DNA of 64,000 nt, from positions 1 through 64,000 of the forward strand of contig JAOZOH010000002.1 in NCBI GenBank assembly GCA_029933365.1, in the 5' to 3' direction. Origin of the DNA: Desulfuromusa sp. (GTDB taxonomy: Bacteria; Desulfobacterota; Desulfuromonadia; Desulfuromonadales; Geopsychrobacteraceae). How positions within the stretch are numbered: the first letter of the stretch is position 1; each line of letters starts with the position of its first letter. Of the stretch, positions 7,873-18,030 are shown piece after piece. Made by a program: the position numbers and the translations under genes. The notes under the pieces were generated by a model that searched no databases, was not told where the DNA came from, and saw nothing but the letters and a program-made list of their open reading frames with translations.

Positions 7873-7977
7873 CTACGCCCACCGGGCGAATTTTCATAGA
7901 GTAACTTGAATTTTCACATTGTGTGATTCCAGGTACTTAGGTTGAAGTTACTCAGAAGCCATCTTGTGATTTTCTGA

Positions 7978-9144
<1,167 letters not shown>

Positions 9145-9198
9145 ACTTTACAGATTAGATAATAATCTATCTGAAACACATTCAAGGAGGAAAAACAA

Positions 9199-9507
9199 AT
9201 GGTATCAGAAGCTTTTGCGATGGCAGGAGGCACAGCAGCCCAAGGACAGGGGGGGCAATATCAGGGAATTATTATGCTGGTGGCGATGTTTGCCATCTTC
9301 TATTTTTTGCTGATTCGTCCACAGCAGAAACGTGCTAAGCAACAGAAGGAACTGGTCGGTGGGCTCAAGGCTGGTGATAATATTGTGACTGCTGGTGGTA
9401 TGCATGGAAACATTACTGCTGTAGAAGAGACAACTGTGACTGTTGAGGTTGCAAAAGGTGTGAAAATAAAGATGAATCGCGCTTCAGTGACTGAGGTTAA
9501 ACAATAG
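9199..9507 (+). CDS. yajC: Preprotein translocase subunit YajC
   Basis: YajC is a small inner-membrane partner of SecDF. The 102-residue product has one hydrophobic helix (about residues 20-40) ending in the signature FYFLLIRPQQKRAKQQKEL. A small beta-rich domain follows (GDNIVTAGGMHGNITAVEE, then VKIKMNRASVTEV). An AAGGAGG Shine-Dalgarno lies about nine bases before ATG 9199. It is followed after 48 bases by secD and then secF, so the three form the accessory Sec unit. Confidence 0.95.
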   Translation: MVSEAFAMAGGTAAQGQGGQYQGIIMLVAMFAIFYFLLIRPQQKRAKQQKELVGGLKAGDNIVTAGGMHGNITAVEETTVTVEVAKGVKIKMNRASVTEVKQ

Positions 9508-9555
9508 TAGATCTTTCGACCTGCCCATAAATGCTTAAAGGGAGATACAACACAA

Positions 9556-11154
9556 ATGTCCAAAAGTCTTAAATTCAGGAGTGTACTGGTTTTACTCTGT
9601 CTACTTCTGTCATTTTTTGTTATTGCTCCAACGCTGATGCAGGGCAATTTGCCACAGTGGTGGACTAATACTGTCGGCCCGATTCAGCTCGGACTCGATT
9701 TGCAGGGTGGCATGCACCTGGTGCTGGGTGTCGAAGTCGATAAGGCGGTAGAAAGTCGTATCGATACCATCATTGATCAGACTGAGGTTCAGTTACGCGA
9801 GAAGGATATCATTTTCAAGCGATTGGAAAGGCGTCAGGGGGATCGGTTGGTTATCCTTGTTTACGATGCAGATGAGGGTGCCAAGGTGGATGCGTTGATG
9901 GCGGAGGATTATCCCTCATTGGAAGCTGAAACTATCACCGGGGCTGGTGGTTATATCGAAAAGCATTTCCGGTTAAGCAATAACGAGATTGAAAACATCA
10001 AGGATTACGCTGTTCGCCAAGCCCTGGAAACCATGCGTAATCGGGTTGATCAGTTTGGCGTTAGCGAGCCGACTTTGCAGCGGCAAAGTGGTAACCGTAT
10101 CCTGATTCAACTTCCGGGCGTCGAAGATCCCGAGCGGGCGATTGCTTTACTTGGTAAAACGGCGCGTCTTGAATTTAAAATGGTCGATGAAACGGCCAAT
10201 GTCCAAGATGCTGTCGCAGGTAAATTGCCAGAGGGAACCCAGTTGCTTTATGAGCGTAACGTTAATCGGTCAACGGGGGCGACAACAGAAAAACCTTTGG
10301 TTGTTATCGATAAAACTGTGTTAACTGGTGATCTTTTATCTGACGCAAACGTGCGGATCGATACCCGTTTCAACGAACCGTATGTCTCCATTGAGTTTAA
10401 CTCTGTCGGGGCCAAACGTTTTGATCAGATCACGGCCGCAAATGTTGGTAAGCGGATGGCGATTGTTCTGGATGATACGATTTATTCAGCACCGGTCATT
10501 CGCGAGCGAATTGCTGGCGGTAGTGCTCAGATTTCCGGTTCTTTTTCCTCTCAGGAAGCAACCGACCTGGCAATTATTTTGCGTGCTGGTTCATTGCCAG
10601 CCCCGGTTAAAATTATGGAAAACCGGACGGTCGGCCCATCCCTTGGGCAGGATTCTATCAACAAAGGAATCAAGTCTATTCTCGTGGGTGCAGCACTGGT
10701 GGTGCTGGCGATGATTATTTATTATCAACTCTCTGGGATTGTTGCGGTCATCGCTCTATCCCTCAACCTGGTGTTCATTGCGGCAATGCTGGCGATGTTT
10801 GGAGCCACTTTAACTCTACCGGGACTTGCTGGTGTCGTTCTAACCGTTGGTATGGCTGTTGATGCCAACGTTTTGATTTTTGAACGAATTCGTGAAGAAA
10901 TACGGCTTGGTAGAGCTCCAAAACTGGCCCTTGAGTCTGGTTATGCTAAAGCTTTTATGACAATCATTGATGCAAACTTGACAACTTTGTTGGCAGCTTT
11001 AGTGCTGTTCCAGTTTGGTACTGGGCCTGTTCGTGGGTTCGCGGTCACATTATCTATTGGTATCATCGCATCATTGTTTACCGCGATTTTTGTTTCGCGG
11101 GTTATTTTTGATATTTTCTTGAAACGCCGTGAAATCAAGCGGCTGAGTATATAA
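9556..11154 (+). CDS. secD: Protein translocase subunit SecD
   Basis: SecD uses the proton motive force with SecF to pull proteins through SecYEG. The 532-residue protein has an N-terminal membrane helix (about 10-30) and the motif GLDLQGGMHLVLGVEVDKAV just after it. A large periplasmic domain follows, including RNRVDQFGVSEPTLQRQ and LPGVEDPERA. Five membrane helices make up the last 170 residues, with GMAVDANVLIFERIREE in the family-typical place. AAGGGAG precedes ATG 9556. secF follows after 14 bases, indicating one transcript. Confidence 0.96.
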   Translation: MSKSLKFRSVLVLLCLLLSFFVIAPTLMQGNLPQWWTNTVGPIQLGLDLQGGMHLVLGVEVDKAVESRIDTIIDQTEVQLREKDIIFKRLERRQGDRLVILVYDADEGAKVDALMAEDYPSLEAETITGAGGYIEKHFRLSNNEIENIKDYAVRQALETMRNRVDQFGVSEPTLQRQSGNRILIQLPGVEDPERAIALLGKTARLEFKMVDETANVQDAVAGKLPEGTQLLYERNVNRSTGATTEKPLVVIDKTVLTGDLLSDANVRIDTRFNEPYVSIEFNSVGAKRFDQITAANVGKRMAIVLDDTIYSAPVIRERIAGGSAQISGSFSSQEATDLAIILRAGSLPAPVKIMENRTVGPSLGQDSINKGIKSILVGAALVVLAMIIYYQLSGIVAVIALSLNLVFIAAMLAMFGATLTLPGLAGVVLTVGMAVDANVLIFERIREEIRLGRAPKLALESGYAKAFMTIIDANLTTLLAALVLFQFGTGPVRGFAVTLSIGIIASLFTAIFVSRVIFDIFLKRREIKRLSI

Positions 11155-11168
11155 GGAGGCATGACGGC

Positions 11169-12089
11169 ATGCAGCTGATCAAGCCGGATATTAATATTGA
11201 TTTTGTTGGTAAGCGAAAAATTGCGTTGTTTATCTCCATAGCATTGATTCTCATCGGTTTGGCTTCCCTGGTGATTAAGGGGGGACCAAACTACGGAATT
11301 GACTTTGCTGGTGGAACCTTGGTGCAGGTTCAATTTGCCCAACCAACCGACGCATCTGCTATTAAAAAAGCGATGCAGGGAATTGACCTTGGTAGTGTTG
11401 TAGTGCAGAGGTTTGGCGACAATCAGAATGAGTTCTTGATTCGAGTTGAACAGAGCACTGCTGAATTACAGGGTCTTTCAGTACAGATTCAGAATGCTCT
11501 GGAACAAACTTATACAAAGGGTGATGTTGATATTCGCCGTGTGGAGATGGTTGGACCTCAAGTTGGAAAAGACTTGCGCAGCAAAGGTCTGAAAGCCCTT
11601 TTTTACGCTATGCTGGGACTTCTGGCGTATATCTCCTGGCGTTTTGAGTTTCGTTTTGCCGTTGGCGCAATCATTGCGTTGGTACACGATGTGTTGATTA
11701 CATTGGGGGCATTCAGTCTTTTCAACAAAGAGATTGATCTGCCAATCATTGCGGCTTTTTTGGCGATTATTGGTTACTCGTTGAATGACACCATCATTGT
11801 CTACGACCGAATCCGGGAAAATTCTGGGAAACATAATAAGGAAAGTTTCCCATTTATTGTTAATCGCAGTATTAACGAGACGTTATCTCGTACGTTGCTG
11901 ACATCTGGAACGACTCTGCTGGTTGTTCTGGCTCTGTTTGTTCTGGGAGGTGGAGTCATCCACAATTTTGCTTTTGCGATGTTGGTCGGAGTCTTAATCG
12001 GGACATATTCATCAATCTTTGTGGCGAGTCCGGTGTTGATTCTCTGGGAGCAGAAAAAGAAGGTTAAAAAGAAGGTTAAATCCAAGTGA
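11169..12089 (+). CDS. secF: Protein translocase subunit SecF
   Basis: SecF is the partner of SecD in the inner membrane. The 306-residue product has a first membrane helix at about 18-36, then GIDFAGGTLVQVQF, a periplasmic domain, and five more helices. GYSLNDTIIVYDRIREN is the counterpart of the SecD GMAVDANVLIFERI motif. The C-terminus is basic (KKKVKKKVKSK). AAGGAGG lies ten bases before the ATG at 11169. The next gene, a TPR protein, begins 19 bases downstream and is probably cotranscribed. Confidence 0.95.
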   Translation: MQLIKPDINIDFVGKRKIALFISIALILIGLASLVIKGGPNYGIDFAGGTLVQVQFAQPTDASAIKKAMQGIDLGSVVVQRFGDNQNEFLIRVEQSTAELQGLSVQIQNALEQTYTKGDVDIRRVEMVGPQVGKDLRSKGLKALFYAMLGLLAYISWRFEFRFAVGAIIALVHDVLITLGAFSLFNKEIDLPIIAAFLAIIGYSLNDTIIVYDRIRENSGKHNKESFPFIVNRSINETLSRTLLTSGTTLLVVLALFVLGGGVIHNFAFAMLVGVLIGTYSSIFVASPVLILWEQKKKVKKKVKSK

Positions 12090-12108
12090 GTGTGAGGATG
12101 ATGACTGC

Positions 12109-12693
12109 ATGAAGAAAGAGACAATCCTGTTTGTTGTTATTGCCCTGGCTGCAGGTGTTTTGCTCGGGGTGGTTGTAACCAATTCAATAAAGGATTCTTC
12201 TTCTTCTCCGGCTTCGGTTCCGGCACCGGTACCGGCTGCGGCACCGGTTGTTAATCAGCAACAGCAGACAACGATACTGGAAAATATTGTCGCCAAAGAA
12301 CCGGAAAATCGTAATGCCTGGATCCAGCTTGGGCATAGTTTTTTTGATTCAAATCAGCCGATGAAGGCGATAAATGCTTATGCCAAAGCCCTCGAACTCA
12401 ATGGCAACGATCCCGATATCCTCACTGATCAAGGGGTGATGTATCGGCGGGTTGGTTGGTATGACAAGGCGATCAGCAACTTTGAGAAAGCGAGTGCTAT
12501 TGATCCAAATCACCAGCAAAGTCTGTATAATCTAGGGATTGTTTATCGTTACGACTTACAGGATTTTGCTAAGGCTAGTGTTGTTTGGGAGCGCTTTGTC
12601 GCTATTGACCCTGGTAGCCCCGGCGCGAAACAAGTCCGTGTGGAACTGGATTTTTTGAAGACATATCCTGAAGTTCCAAAGCCAGCACAATAG
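12109..12693 (+). CDS. Membrane-anchored TPR protein
   Basis: The 194-residue protein has an N-terminal membrane helix (about residues 5-24), a Pro/Ala/Ser-rich spacer, and three TPR units from about residue 58: NAWIQLGHSFFDSNQPMKAI, DILTDQGVMYRRVGWYDKAI and SLYNLGIVYRYDLQDFAKAS. TPRs bind other proteins, so a scaffold role at the outer face of the inner membrane is likely. The partner is unknown, although placement right after secDF suggests a link to export or envelope assembly. A rho-independent terminator follows the stop codon. Confidence 0.75.
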   Translation: MKKETILFVVIALAAGVLLGVVVTNSIKDSSSSPASVPAPVPAAAPVVNQQQQTTILENIVAKEPENRNAWIQLGHSFFDSNQPMKAINAYAKALELNGNDPDILTDQGVMYRRVGWYDKAISNFEKASAIDPNHQQSLYNLGIVYRYDLQDFAKASVVWERFVAIDPGSPGAKQVRVELDFLKTYPEVPKPAQ

Positions 12694-12703
12694 TTAGAAA
12701 TGT

Positions 12704-12735
12704 CAGGCCGGGCTTTTGTCCCGGCCTGTTTTAAT
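12704..12735 (+). terminator. Rho-independent terminator of the yajC-secDF-TPR unit
   Basis: The stem CAGGCCGGG (12704-12712) / CCCGGCCTG (12720-12728) has a short CTTTTGT loop, followed by TTTTAATTT. It lies 11 bases behind the TPR gene stop codon. Confidence 0.85.
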
Positions 12736-12791
12736 TTAAGCACCGTTTTTAGATAATTCGAACTATAGAAACGCGACATGGATAGGTTGAG

Positions 12792-14528
12792 ATGCAGCCA
12801 GTAAAACTCCGCAAGTGGAAATTACGTAGAGAGCAACCGGAAGCAACCCAGATTGCCCAATTGGTCAAGAAGCTGGATATCCAGAATCTAACCGCTCAGA
12901 TTTTGATCCTCCGCGGGGTGACCACGGTGGAACAAGGAGCTGAATTCCTCCAAGCAAGTTTATCGGCTTTGCCTGATCCCGATTTGTTACCCGATATGGC
13001 TATTGCTTGTGCTCGTTTGGAGCGGGCTTTAGTGCAGGGAGAAAAGATTGCAGTTCATGGTGACTACGATGTTGATGGCATCACGGGTTGTACTCTGTTG
13101 GTTGAAACCCTCCGCACTTTAGGTGGTAAAGTTGAATACCATATTCCGCTGCGTTTGAAGGATGGCTATGGTTTATCTGCTGATGCAATGCGACAGGCGC
13201 AGGAAAATGGATGTTCGATAGTTCTATCTGTAGATTGTGGTGTTTCCGCCCAGGCTGAAGCTGAACTGGCGGCTGAGTTAGGTTTAGACCTGATAATTAC
13301 CGATCATCATCAGCCTCCAGACAAACTTCCCGTTTGTCTGGCATTGATTAATCCCCACCTCCCTTTAAATCGTTTTCCCTGGGTCGATCTTGCCGGAGTA
13401 GGGGTGGCATTTTTTCTGCTGGTTGGATTACGGCGGCGGCTGCGAGAAAACGGCTATTTTGCCGCAAGGAACGAACCGGATTTGCGCCAGGGGCTCGATC
13501 TGGTTGCCCTTGGAACTATTGCCGATATTGTCCCTTTAGGCGGAGTGAATCGTATCTTGGTGCGGAGCGGTTTACAGCTTTTAGAAATGGGGAATCGACC
13601 TGGAATTGCGGCGCTAAAACGGGTTGCAGATGTTAAAAAAGTAAGCAGTGGTGTGGTTGGCTTTCGTTTGGCCCCCCGTTTAAATGCAGCAGGCCGTTTG
13701 GAAGATGCGGCTCTGGGAGTTAAGCTGCTGCTGGGTGAAGATCCACAGGATATTGATTCCTTGGCAGAGCTTCTGGATGGATTTAACCGGGAAAGACAGA
13801 AAATCGAACAGAAAACTCTGCTTGAAGCTATTGCATTGGTTGAAGAACAAAATCGACCGCAACGCTATACAATTGTCTTAGCCAGTGAAAATTGGCATTC
13901 TGGTGTTATTGGAATTGTTGCCAGCCGTCTGGTGGAGCGTTATCATCGTCCCACAATTCTGATCGCACTGGAAGATGGTCAGGGGAAAGGTTCTGCTCGT
14001 TCAATTAGTAATTTTCATCTCTATCAAGCCTTGAAAGAGAGTGCAGAATTCTTGGATGGATTTGGTGGTCACGCAATGGCTGCCGGGTTGTCAATTAAAA
14101 CAGAAAATTTAGAATCTTTTTGTGCCGACTTTGAGCGGGAAGCCGCTAGCTGTCTGCAAGTTGAAGATCTTCTGCCAGTTTTGTATCATGATGGCGAAGT
14201 TGCCCTCTCCACATTGACTTTGCCCTTATTAAGGGAGTTGGAAACATTGAACCCTTATGGGGCCGGCAATCCCCAGCCCACTTTCATCAGTCGCAACTGT
14301 CAGGTTTATTCACCTCGAATCTTATCTGATAAACACTTGAAGTTCGATGTAGAACAGGAAGGTTCACGGGTTGCTTGTATCGCTTTCGGGCAAGCTGAAC
14401 ATTTTGACCAATTGAACGGGGAGATAGATCTGTTGTATCGTCCTTCCATCAACCAGTGGCGCAGCAAGGAATCAATTCAATTGCAAATTGTTGATTTATC
14501 TCCTTCAGAGTGTAGACACCATGACTGA
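12792..14528 (+). CDS. recJ: Single-stranded-DNA-specific exonuclease RecJ
   Basis: RecJ is a 5'-3' single-strand exonuclease in recombination and mismatch repair. The 578-residue protein has full length. The DHH phosphoesterase motifs are visible: VHGDYDVDGITGC (about 91-103), VDCGVS, IITDHHQPPD (the DHH box) and GTIADIVPL. The family block RLNAAGRLEDA and the DHHA1-type GGHAMAAGLS follow. It starts a new unit behind a terminator and overlaps the next gene by eight bases (ATGACTGA), so murB is probably translationally coupled. Confidence 0.94.
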   Translation: MQPVKLRKWKLRREQPEATQIAQLVKKLDIQNLTAQILILRGVTTVEQGAEFLQASLSALPDPDLLPDMAIACARLERALVQGEKIAVHGDYDVDGITGCTLLVETLRTLGGKVEYHIPLRLKDGYGLSADAMRQAQENGCSIVLSVDCGVSAQAEAELAAELGLDLIITDHHQPPDKLPVCLALINPHLPLNRFPWVDLAGVGVAFFLLVGLRRRLRENGYFAARNEPDLRQGLDLVALGTIADIVPLGGVNRILVRSGLQLLEMGNRPGIAALKRVADVKKVSSGVVGFRLAPRLNAAGRLEDAALGVKLLLGEDPQDIDSLAELLDGFNRERQKIEQKTLLEAIALVEEQNRPQRYTIVLASENWHSGVIGIVASRLVERYHRPTILIALEDGQGKGSARSISNFHLYQALKESAEFLDGFGGHAMAAGLSIKTENLESFCADFEREAASCLQVEDLLPVLYHDGEVALSTLTLPLLRELETLNPYGAGNPQPTFISRNCQVYSPRILSDKHLKFDVEQEGSRVACIAFGQAEHFDQLNGEIDLLYRPSINQWRSKESIQLQIVDLSPSECRHHD

Positions 14529-15483
14529 CCAATTAAAGCTGAAACTAGCGCAGTTAGCAGATAAAGACATTGGCAAAGTTATATTTGATGAATTACTTTC
14601 CCTCCACAACAGTTGGAAAATTGGTGGTATGGCCGATCTGTTTGTTGAGCCGGATAACTCTGAGCAGATAGCGGAAGTGTTACGATTTGTTCGTGAGAAT
14701 GAAATTCCACTGGTTGTTATTGGACAAGGAACAAATCTCCTTTTTGATGATGCTGGAGTGCGTGGGGTTGTTTTAAAAATTGGCGCTCGGATGGCGAATA
14801 TTCAAATAAATGGAAATACGATTGTCGCCGCCGGTGGCGCCTGGGTACCGCAATTGGCACGGTCATCTATGCAGGCTGGATTGAGTGGCTTGGAACATTG
14901 TATCGGTATTCCTGGAACCGTTGGTGGACTGGTGATGATGAATGGTGGCAGCCAGCGCAGAGGGATCGGTGAAAATGTTTTCAATGTCACGATTGTCGAT
15001 AAAACAGGTGCAATTCAGCAGTTAACCCAAGAAGATTGTGATTTTTCCTATCGGCAGAGTGCGCTGCAAGGGACAGGTTGTGTCGTTGTCAGCGTTGAGC
15101 TGAATTGCCCTGCAGGGGATATTGGCAGAGTTCGCCACGAAATGATTGAAGATCTGCGTACCAGACGCTACAAATTTCCACGCAAACAACCTAGCTGTGG
15201 ATCAGTTTTTCTTAGCAGTAAAGAAATGCATGCAACCGTCGGCCCCCCGGGGAAAATTATTGAAGATGCCGGGTTAAAAGGCCTTCGGATTGGGCAAGCT
15301 GAAGTCTCGCAGCAGCATGCCAACTTTATTGTTAATCTGGGAGGTGCAAAGTCGGCGGATGTTCTTTTGTTGATTACCCGTATCCGCCGGATCGTCAGAG
15401 AAAAAGTTGGTTTTGAGCTGGGGTGTGAAGTTCGTTATGTCAGTCCACAGGGAGTCATAAAACCAGCTCACCTTTTACGTTAG
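14521..15483 (+). CDS. murB: UDP-N-acetylenolpyruvoylglucosamine reductase
   Basis: MurB is the FAD- and NADPH-dependent reductase of the second committed step of peptidoglycan precursor synthesis. Visible blocks are NSWKIGGMADLFVEP, IGQGTNLLFDD (FAD-binding), GLSGLEHCIGIPGTVGG, YRQSALQG, CGSVFLS (with the catalytic serine) and IIEDAGLKGLRIGQAEVS. I place the start at ATG 14521, overlapping the recJ stop, giving 320 residues. An earlier in-frame codon at 14488 would add 11 unconserved residues inside recJ. MurB standing alone behind recJ, away from the mur/dcw cluster, is unusual but the protein looks complete. Confidence 0.93.
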   Translation: MTDQLKLKLAQLADKDIGKVIFDELLSLHNSWKIGGMADLFVEPDNSEQIAEVLRFVRENEIPLVVIGQGTNLLFDDAGVRGVVLKIGARMANIQINGNTIVAAGGAWVPQLARSSMQAGLSGLEHCIGIPGTVGGLVMMNGGSQRRGIGENVFNVTIVDKTGAIQQLTQEDCDFSYRQSALQGTGCVVVSVELNCPAGDIGRVRHEMIEDLRTRRYKFPRKQPSCGSVFLSSKEMHATVGPPGKIIEDAGLKGLRIGQAEVSQQHANFIVNLGGAKSADVLLLITRIRRIVREKVGFELGCEVRYVSPQGVIKPAHLLR

Positions 15484-15497
15484 ATCACCTGCGCCTG

Positions 15498-16595
15498 TCA
15501 GGAAAATAAAGCATCCAATTCATCAAAATCAAAGCGCACCTCGGATAGTTTTTTAATCATATCGATCTTTTCTTTGTCTTCAGCCTGTAGTTTGTACACA
15601 TCTTCATTGATGGTTCGGTAAAGCATACCGGTTGTATGATTGGTTGTGCGTAAATAAGGAATATTGCTGCGGTCGATAATCTGCTGAGTGATATTGCTGA
15701 TTTTGTGGACTCCTGGAATTAACATTCCGACAATTTTGTTTCGATAATCAGGAATCTGGTACATGTTTGATAGTGTCACCAGTAATTCATCCCGACTGCT
15801 GGTAACAATTAGCAACGTATCATCGCGTAGCAGTTCAGTGACTCGCTGGGTAGATGGTGCACCAATTTGCAAATGGTGAATAATTCTTTTTGTGTCACGT
15901 TTGTTCCCCAAAATTTTTAGATCAAGGATTTTTGCAACGCGGTTCAGGGTCGGATTGGCCAACACAGGTTGATAATTAAATCCACCGAGCACTTTGAAAG
16001 ATTCATCGGAAAATGCTTTTTCCAGGTAGCTAAGTGTACTCTCCCGTTTTTCCGCTAAAAGCTTGTTGGGCATGATAGCGCGAACTTCAACCCCCTCTTT
16101 TTCAAAAAGGGCCTTGTTCATGTAGACGTTATCGATGACACTGCCGATTCCACCGCCGGTGATCATGAGAACTTTAGCATCCAATAGTCTGGCGATCCGG
16201 GCATTGGAAAGGTTGACGACTGATCCAACCCCTGGATGACCGGAACCTTCGATAATTATAAAATCACACTTTTTTTCCAGCGTCGCACAGGCCTGTAGTA
16301 TTTTTTGTTCCAGACTGTGCGAATCTAGTTCTCCATTCAGTGCTTTGCGGGTAGAGTCAGGGTGGATTACGACCGGTGACATGTAGGGTAAGTCGCGCCC
16401 CATGCTAAAAATTTGGCAGATAAGAGCAGCATCGCTATCAACAGTGACTCCTTTATACTCAGTTACCTTGGGGCCTAATGGTTTGATAAATCCCACCCGG
16501 CCATATTTCTTTTTTGCCAGATGAACCAATGACAGGCTGGCAGTGGTTTTACCTATATTCTGCCCGGTTGCCGCAATAAAAAGTTTTTTGGCCAT
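15498..16595 (-). CDS. BioD-like ATPase with DRTGG domain (phosphotransacetylase-N-terminus type)
   Basis: The 365-residue protein opens with a P-loop, FIAATGQNIGKTTASLSLV (residues 6-24), in the style of dethiobiotin synthetase and the N-terminal regulatory part of long phosphotransacetylases. It continues through IIIEGSGHPGVGSVV and the glycine-rich TGGGIGSVIDN. The second half (about 215-325) resembles a DRTGG domain, including VGMLIPG and an RTTNHTTGMLYRTI stretch. The transacetylase catalytic domain is absent. Function is unknown; sensing or regulation of a phosphoacyl pathway is a guess. It lies 53 bases downstream of the aminotransferase gene on the same strand, with a GGAGA site before the ATG, so the two are likely cotranscribed. 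Confidence 0.75.
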   Translation of the reverse strand: MAKKLFIAATGQNIGKTTASLSLVHLAKKKYGRVGFIKPLGPKVTEYKGVTVDSDAALICQIFSMGRDLPYMSPVVIHPDSTRKALNGELDSHSLEQKILQACATLEKKCDFIIIEGSGHPGVGSVVNLSNARIARLLDAKVLMITGGGIGSVIDNVYMNKALFEKEGVEVRAIMPNKLLAEKRESTLSYLEKAFSDESFKVLGGFNYQPVLANPTLNRVAKILDLKILGNKRDTKRIIHHLQIGAPSTQRVTELLRDDTLLIVTSSRDELLVTLSNMYQIPDYRNKIVGMLIPGVHKISNITQQIIDRSNIPYLRTTNHTTGMLYRTINEDVYKLQAEDKEKIDMIKKLSEVRFDFDELDALFS

Positions 16596-16648
16596 CTAAG
16601 GGTCTCCAGAATGTGTGTGATGTGACAGTGAAATTATCCAGAATCCAA

Positions 16649-17839
16649 TTAATCAGCTGGTAGACCAACCTCAAGGGCAAGTTCTTCCCATCGTGGCAGG
16701 CTCCGTTCGATCATTTCATCTTCAACACAATAGGCAATCCGGAAAAATCCGGGAGCACCAAATCCAGAACCTGGTACCAGAAGGATGCGATATTTTTGTG
16801 CTATGCGGATAAATTCCATTTCATCAGCTAACGGTGATTTTGGGAAAAGGTAAAATCCACCCCCAGGCTTGACCATTTCAAAGCCAAGTTCAGTCAATTT
16901 ATTGTAGAGGAGGTCTCGCTTGCGACGGTATTTCTCAACATCTACACTGACCCGTTGTAAGTTTGTTACAAGTCGCTGCATCAGTGCCGGGGCATTGACA
17001 AATCCGAGGACTCGGTTGCAGAAAATGGTTCCCTGCATAAACAGCTCAACATCAACCATGTCTGGGTTTGCAGCCAGATAGCCAATGCGGTCTCCCGGTA
17101 GAGCCAGATCCTTAGAATGTGAGGTAACAATCAGTGAATTCTGAATCGAATTAAAAATACAAGGGACTGTTTCTCCAAAACTGATTCGGGCATAAGGCTC
17201 GTCCGAAATAGCCACGATTGTGGTCCCAAATTCCTGCTCTTTTTTCTGTAATAAGTTGCCCAGAGAGTTCAGGATAGCTTCTGGATAGATGACCCCCGTT
17301 GGGTTGTTTGGGGAATTAACAATAATTGCCCGGGTTCTTGCATTGATTGCTGAATCAATAGCATCCAGATCAGGTTGAAAATTATCTTTGGTGATCACCT
17401 CTACGGGGATGCCACCCTGATTATCAATATAGAATTTGTATTCGACAAAATAAGGGGTGAGTATAATGACTTCGTCTCCTGGATTCAGTAAAGTTTTCAG
17501 GACGACATTCAGGGCTGCACCAGCCCCACAGGTCATGACAATATGGTCTTTTGTGATTTTGTTGCCACATTTTTCTGCAATGACTTCAGCAACAGCAGCC
17601 CGGGTTTCATCATAACCGGCATTGTTCATATAACGATGCATTCCCGGTTTTGGGTTCGCAGCAATCTTTTTTAACTCTTGATGGAGTTCTTCTGGGGGTT
17701 CCATGGTGGGATTGCCGAGGGTGAAATCAAAAATATTTTCATCGCCATATTGTTCTTTTAATGCAGCACCCTCCTCAAACATTTTGCGAATCCAGGAGGC
17801 CTTTTTGATATGCTCTTTAATTTGTGTTGCGACAGGCAT
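16649..17839 (-). CDS. Class I PLP-dependent aminotransferase (AspB-like)
   Basis: The 396-residue protein has the layout of fold-type I aminotransferases. It contains FTLGNPTMEPP, GAGAALNVVLKTLLNPGDEVI, the substrate/PLP-binding NSPNNPTGVI, SDEPYARISF, the lysine in TSHSKDLALPGDRIGYLA, and the C-terminal RIAYCV. The family converts aspartate, aromatic or branched amino acids with 2-oxoglutarate. The position next to pheA and tyrA (divergent, 191 bases away) makes an aromatic or prephenate aminotransferase possible, but specificity cannot be read from sequence. AAAGGA precedes the ATG. Confidence 0.88.
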   Translation of the reverse strand: MPVATQIKEHIKKASWIRKMFEEGAALKEQYGDENIFDFTLGNPTMEPPEELHQELKKIAANPKPGMHRYMNNAGYDETRAAVAEVIAEKCGNKITKDHIVMTCGAGAALNVVLKTLLNPGDEVIILTPYFVEYKFYIDNQGGIPVEVITKDNFQPDLDAIDSAINARTRAIIVNSPNNPTGVIYPEAILNSLGNLLQKKEQEFGTTIVAISDEPYARISFGETVPCIFNSIQNSLIVTSHSKDLALPGDRIGYLAANPDMVDVELFMQGTIFCNRVLGFVNAPALMQRLVTNLQRVSVDVEKYRRKRDLLYNKLTELGFEMVKPGGGFYLFPKSPLADEMEFIRIAQKYRILLVPGSGFGAPGFFRIAYCVEDEMIERSLPRWEELALEVGLPAD

Positions 17840-17950
17840 AGAGAGAGTCCTTTATACAGAATTGGTTACATGGATTTGAAGCTGGAAGTTTAACCGCGCT
17901 AAACTTGGTGGTCAAGGTCGTTTTCGCCGGATTTGCGGGTTGTTACAAAA

Positions 17951-17979
17951 TTGATTTTTACTGCCGGTTAAGCTACATT
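17951..17979 (+). promoter_or_regulatory. Candidate sigma-70-type promoter for pheA
   Basis: TTGATT (17951-17956) and TACATT (17974-17979) are 17 bases apart. They lie 52 bases before the pheA ATG in the divergent gap to the aminotransferase gene. Confidence 0.4.
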
Positions 17980-18030
17980 CCTGCATCTAAAGATTTTTTG
18001 CGAATTTATCTTTTTTAGAAAGTTATTTTT

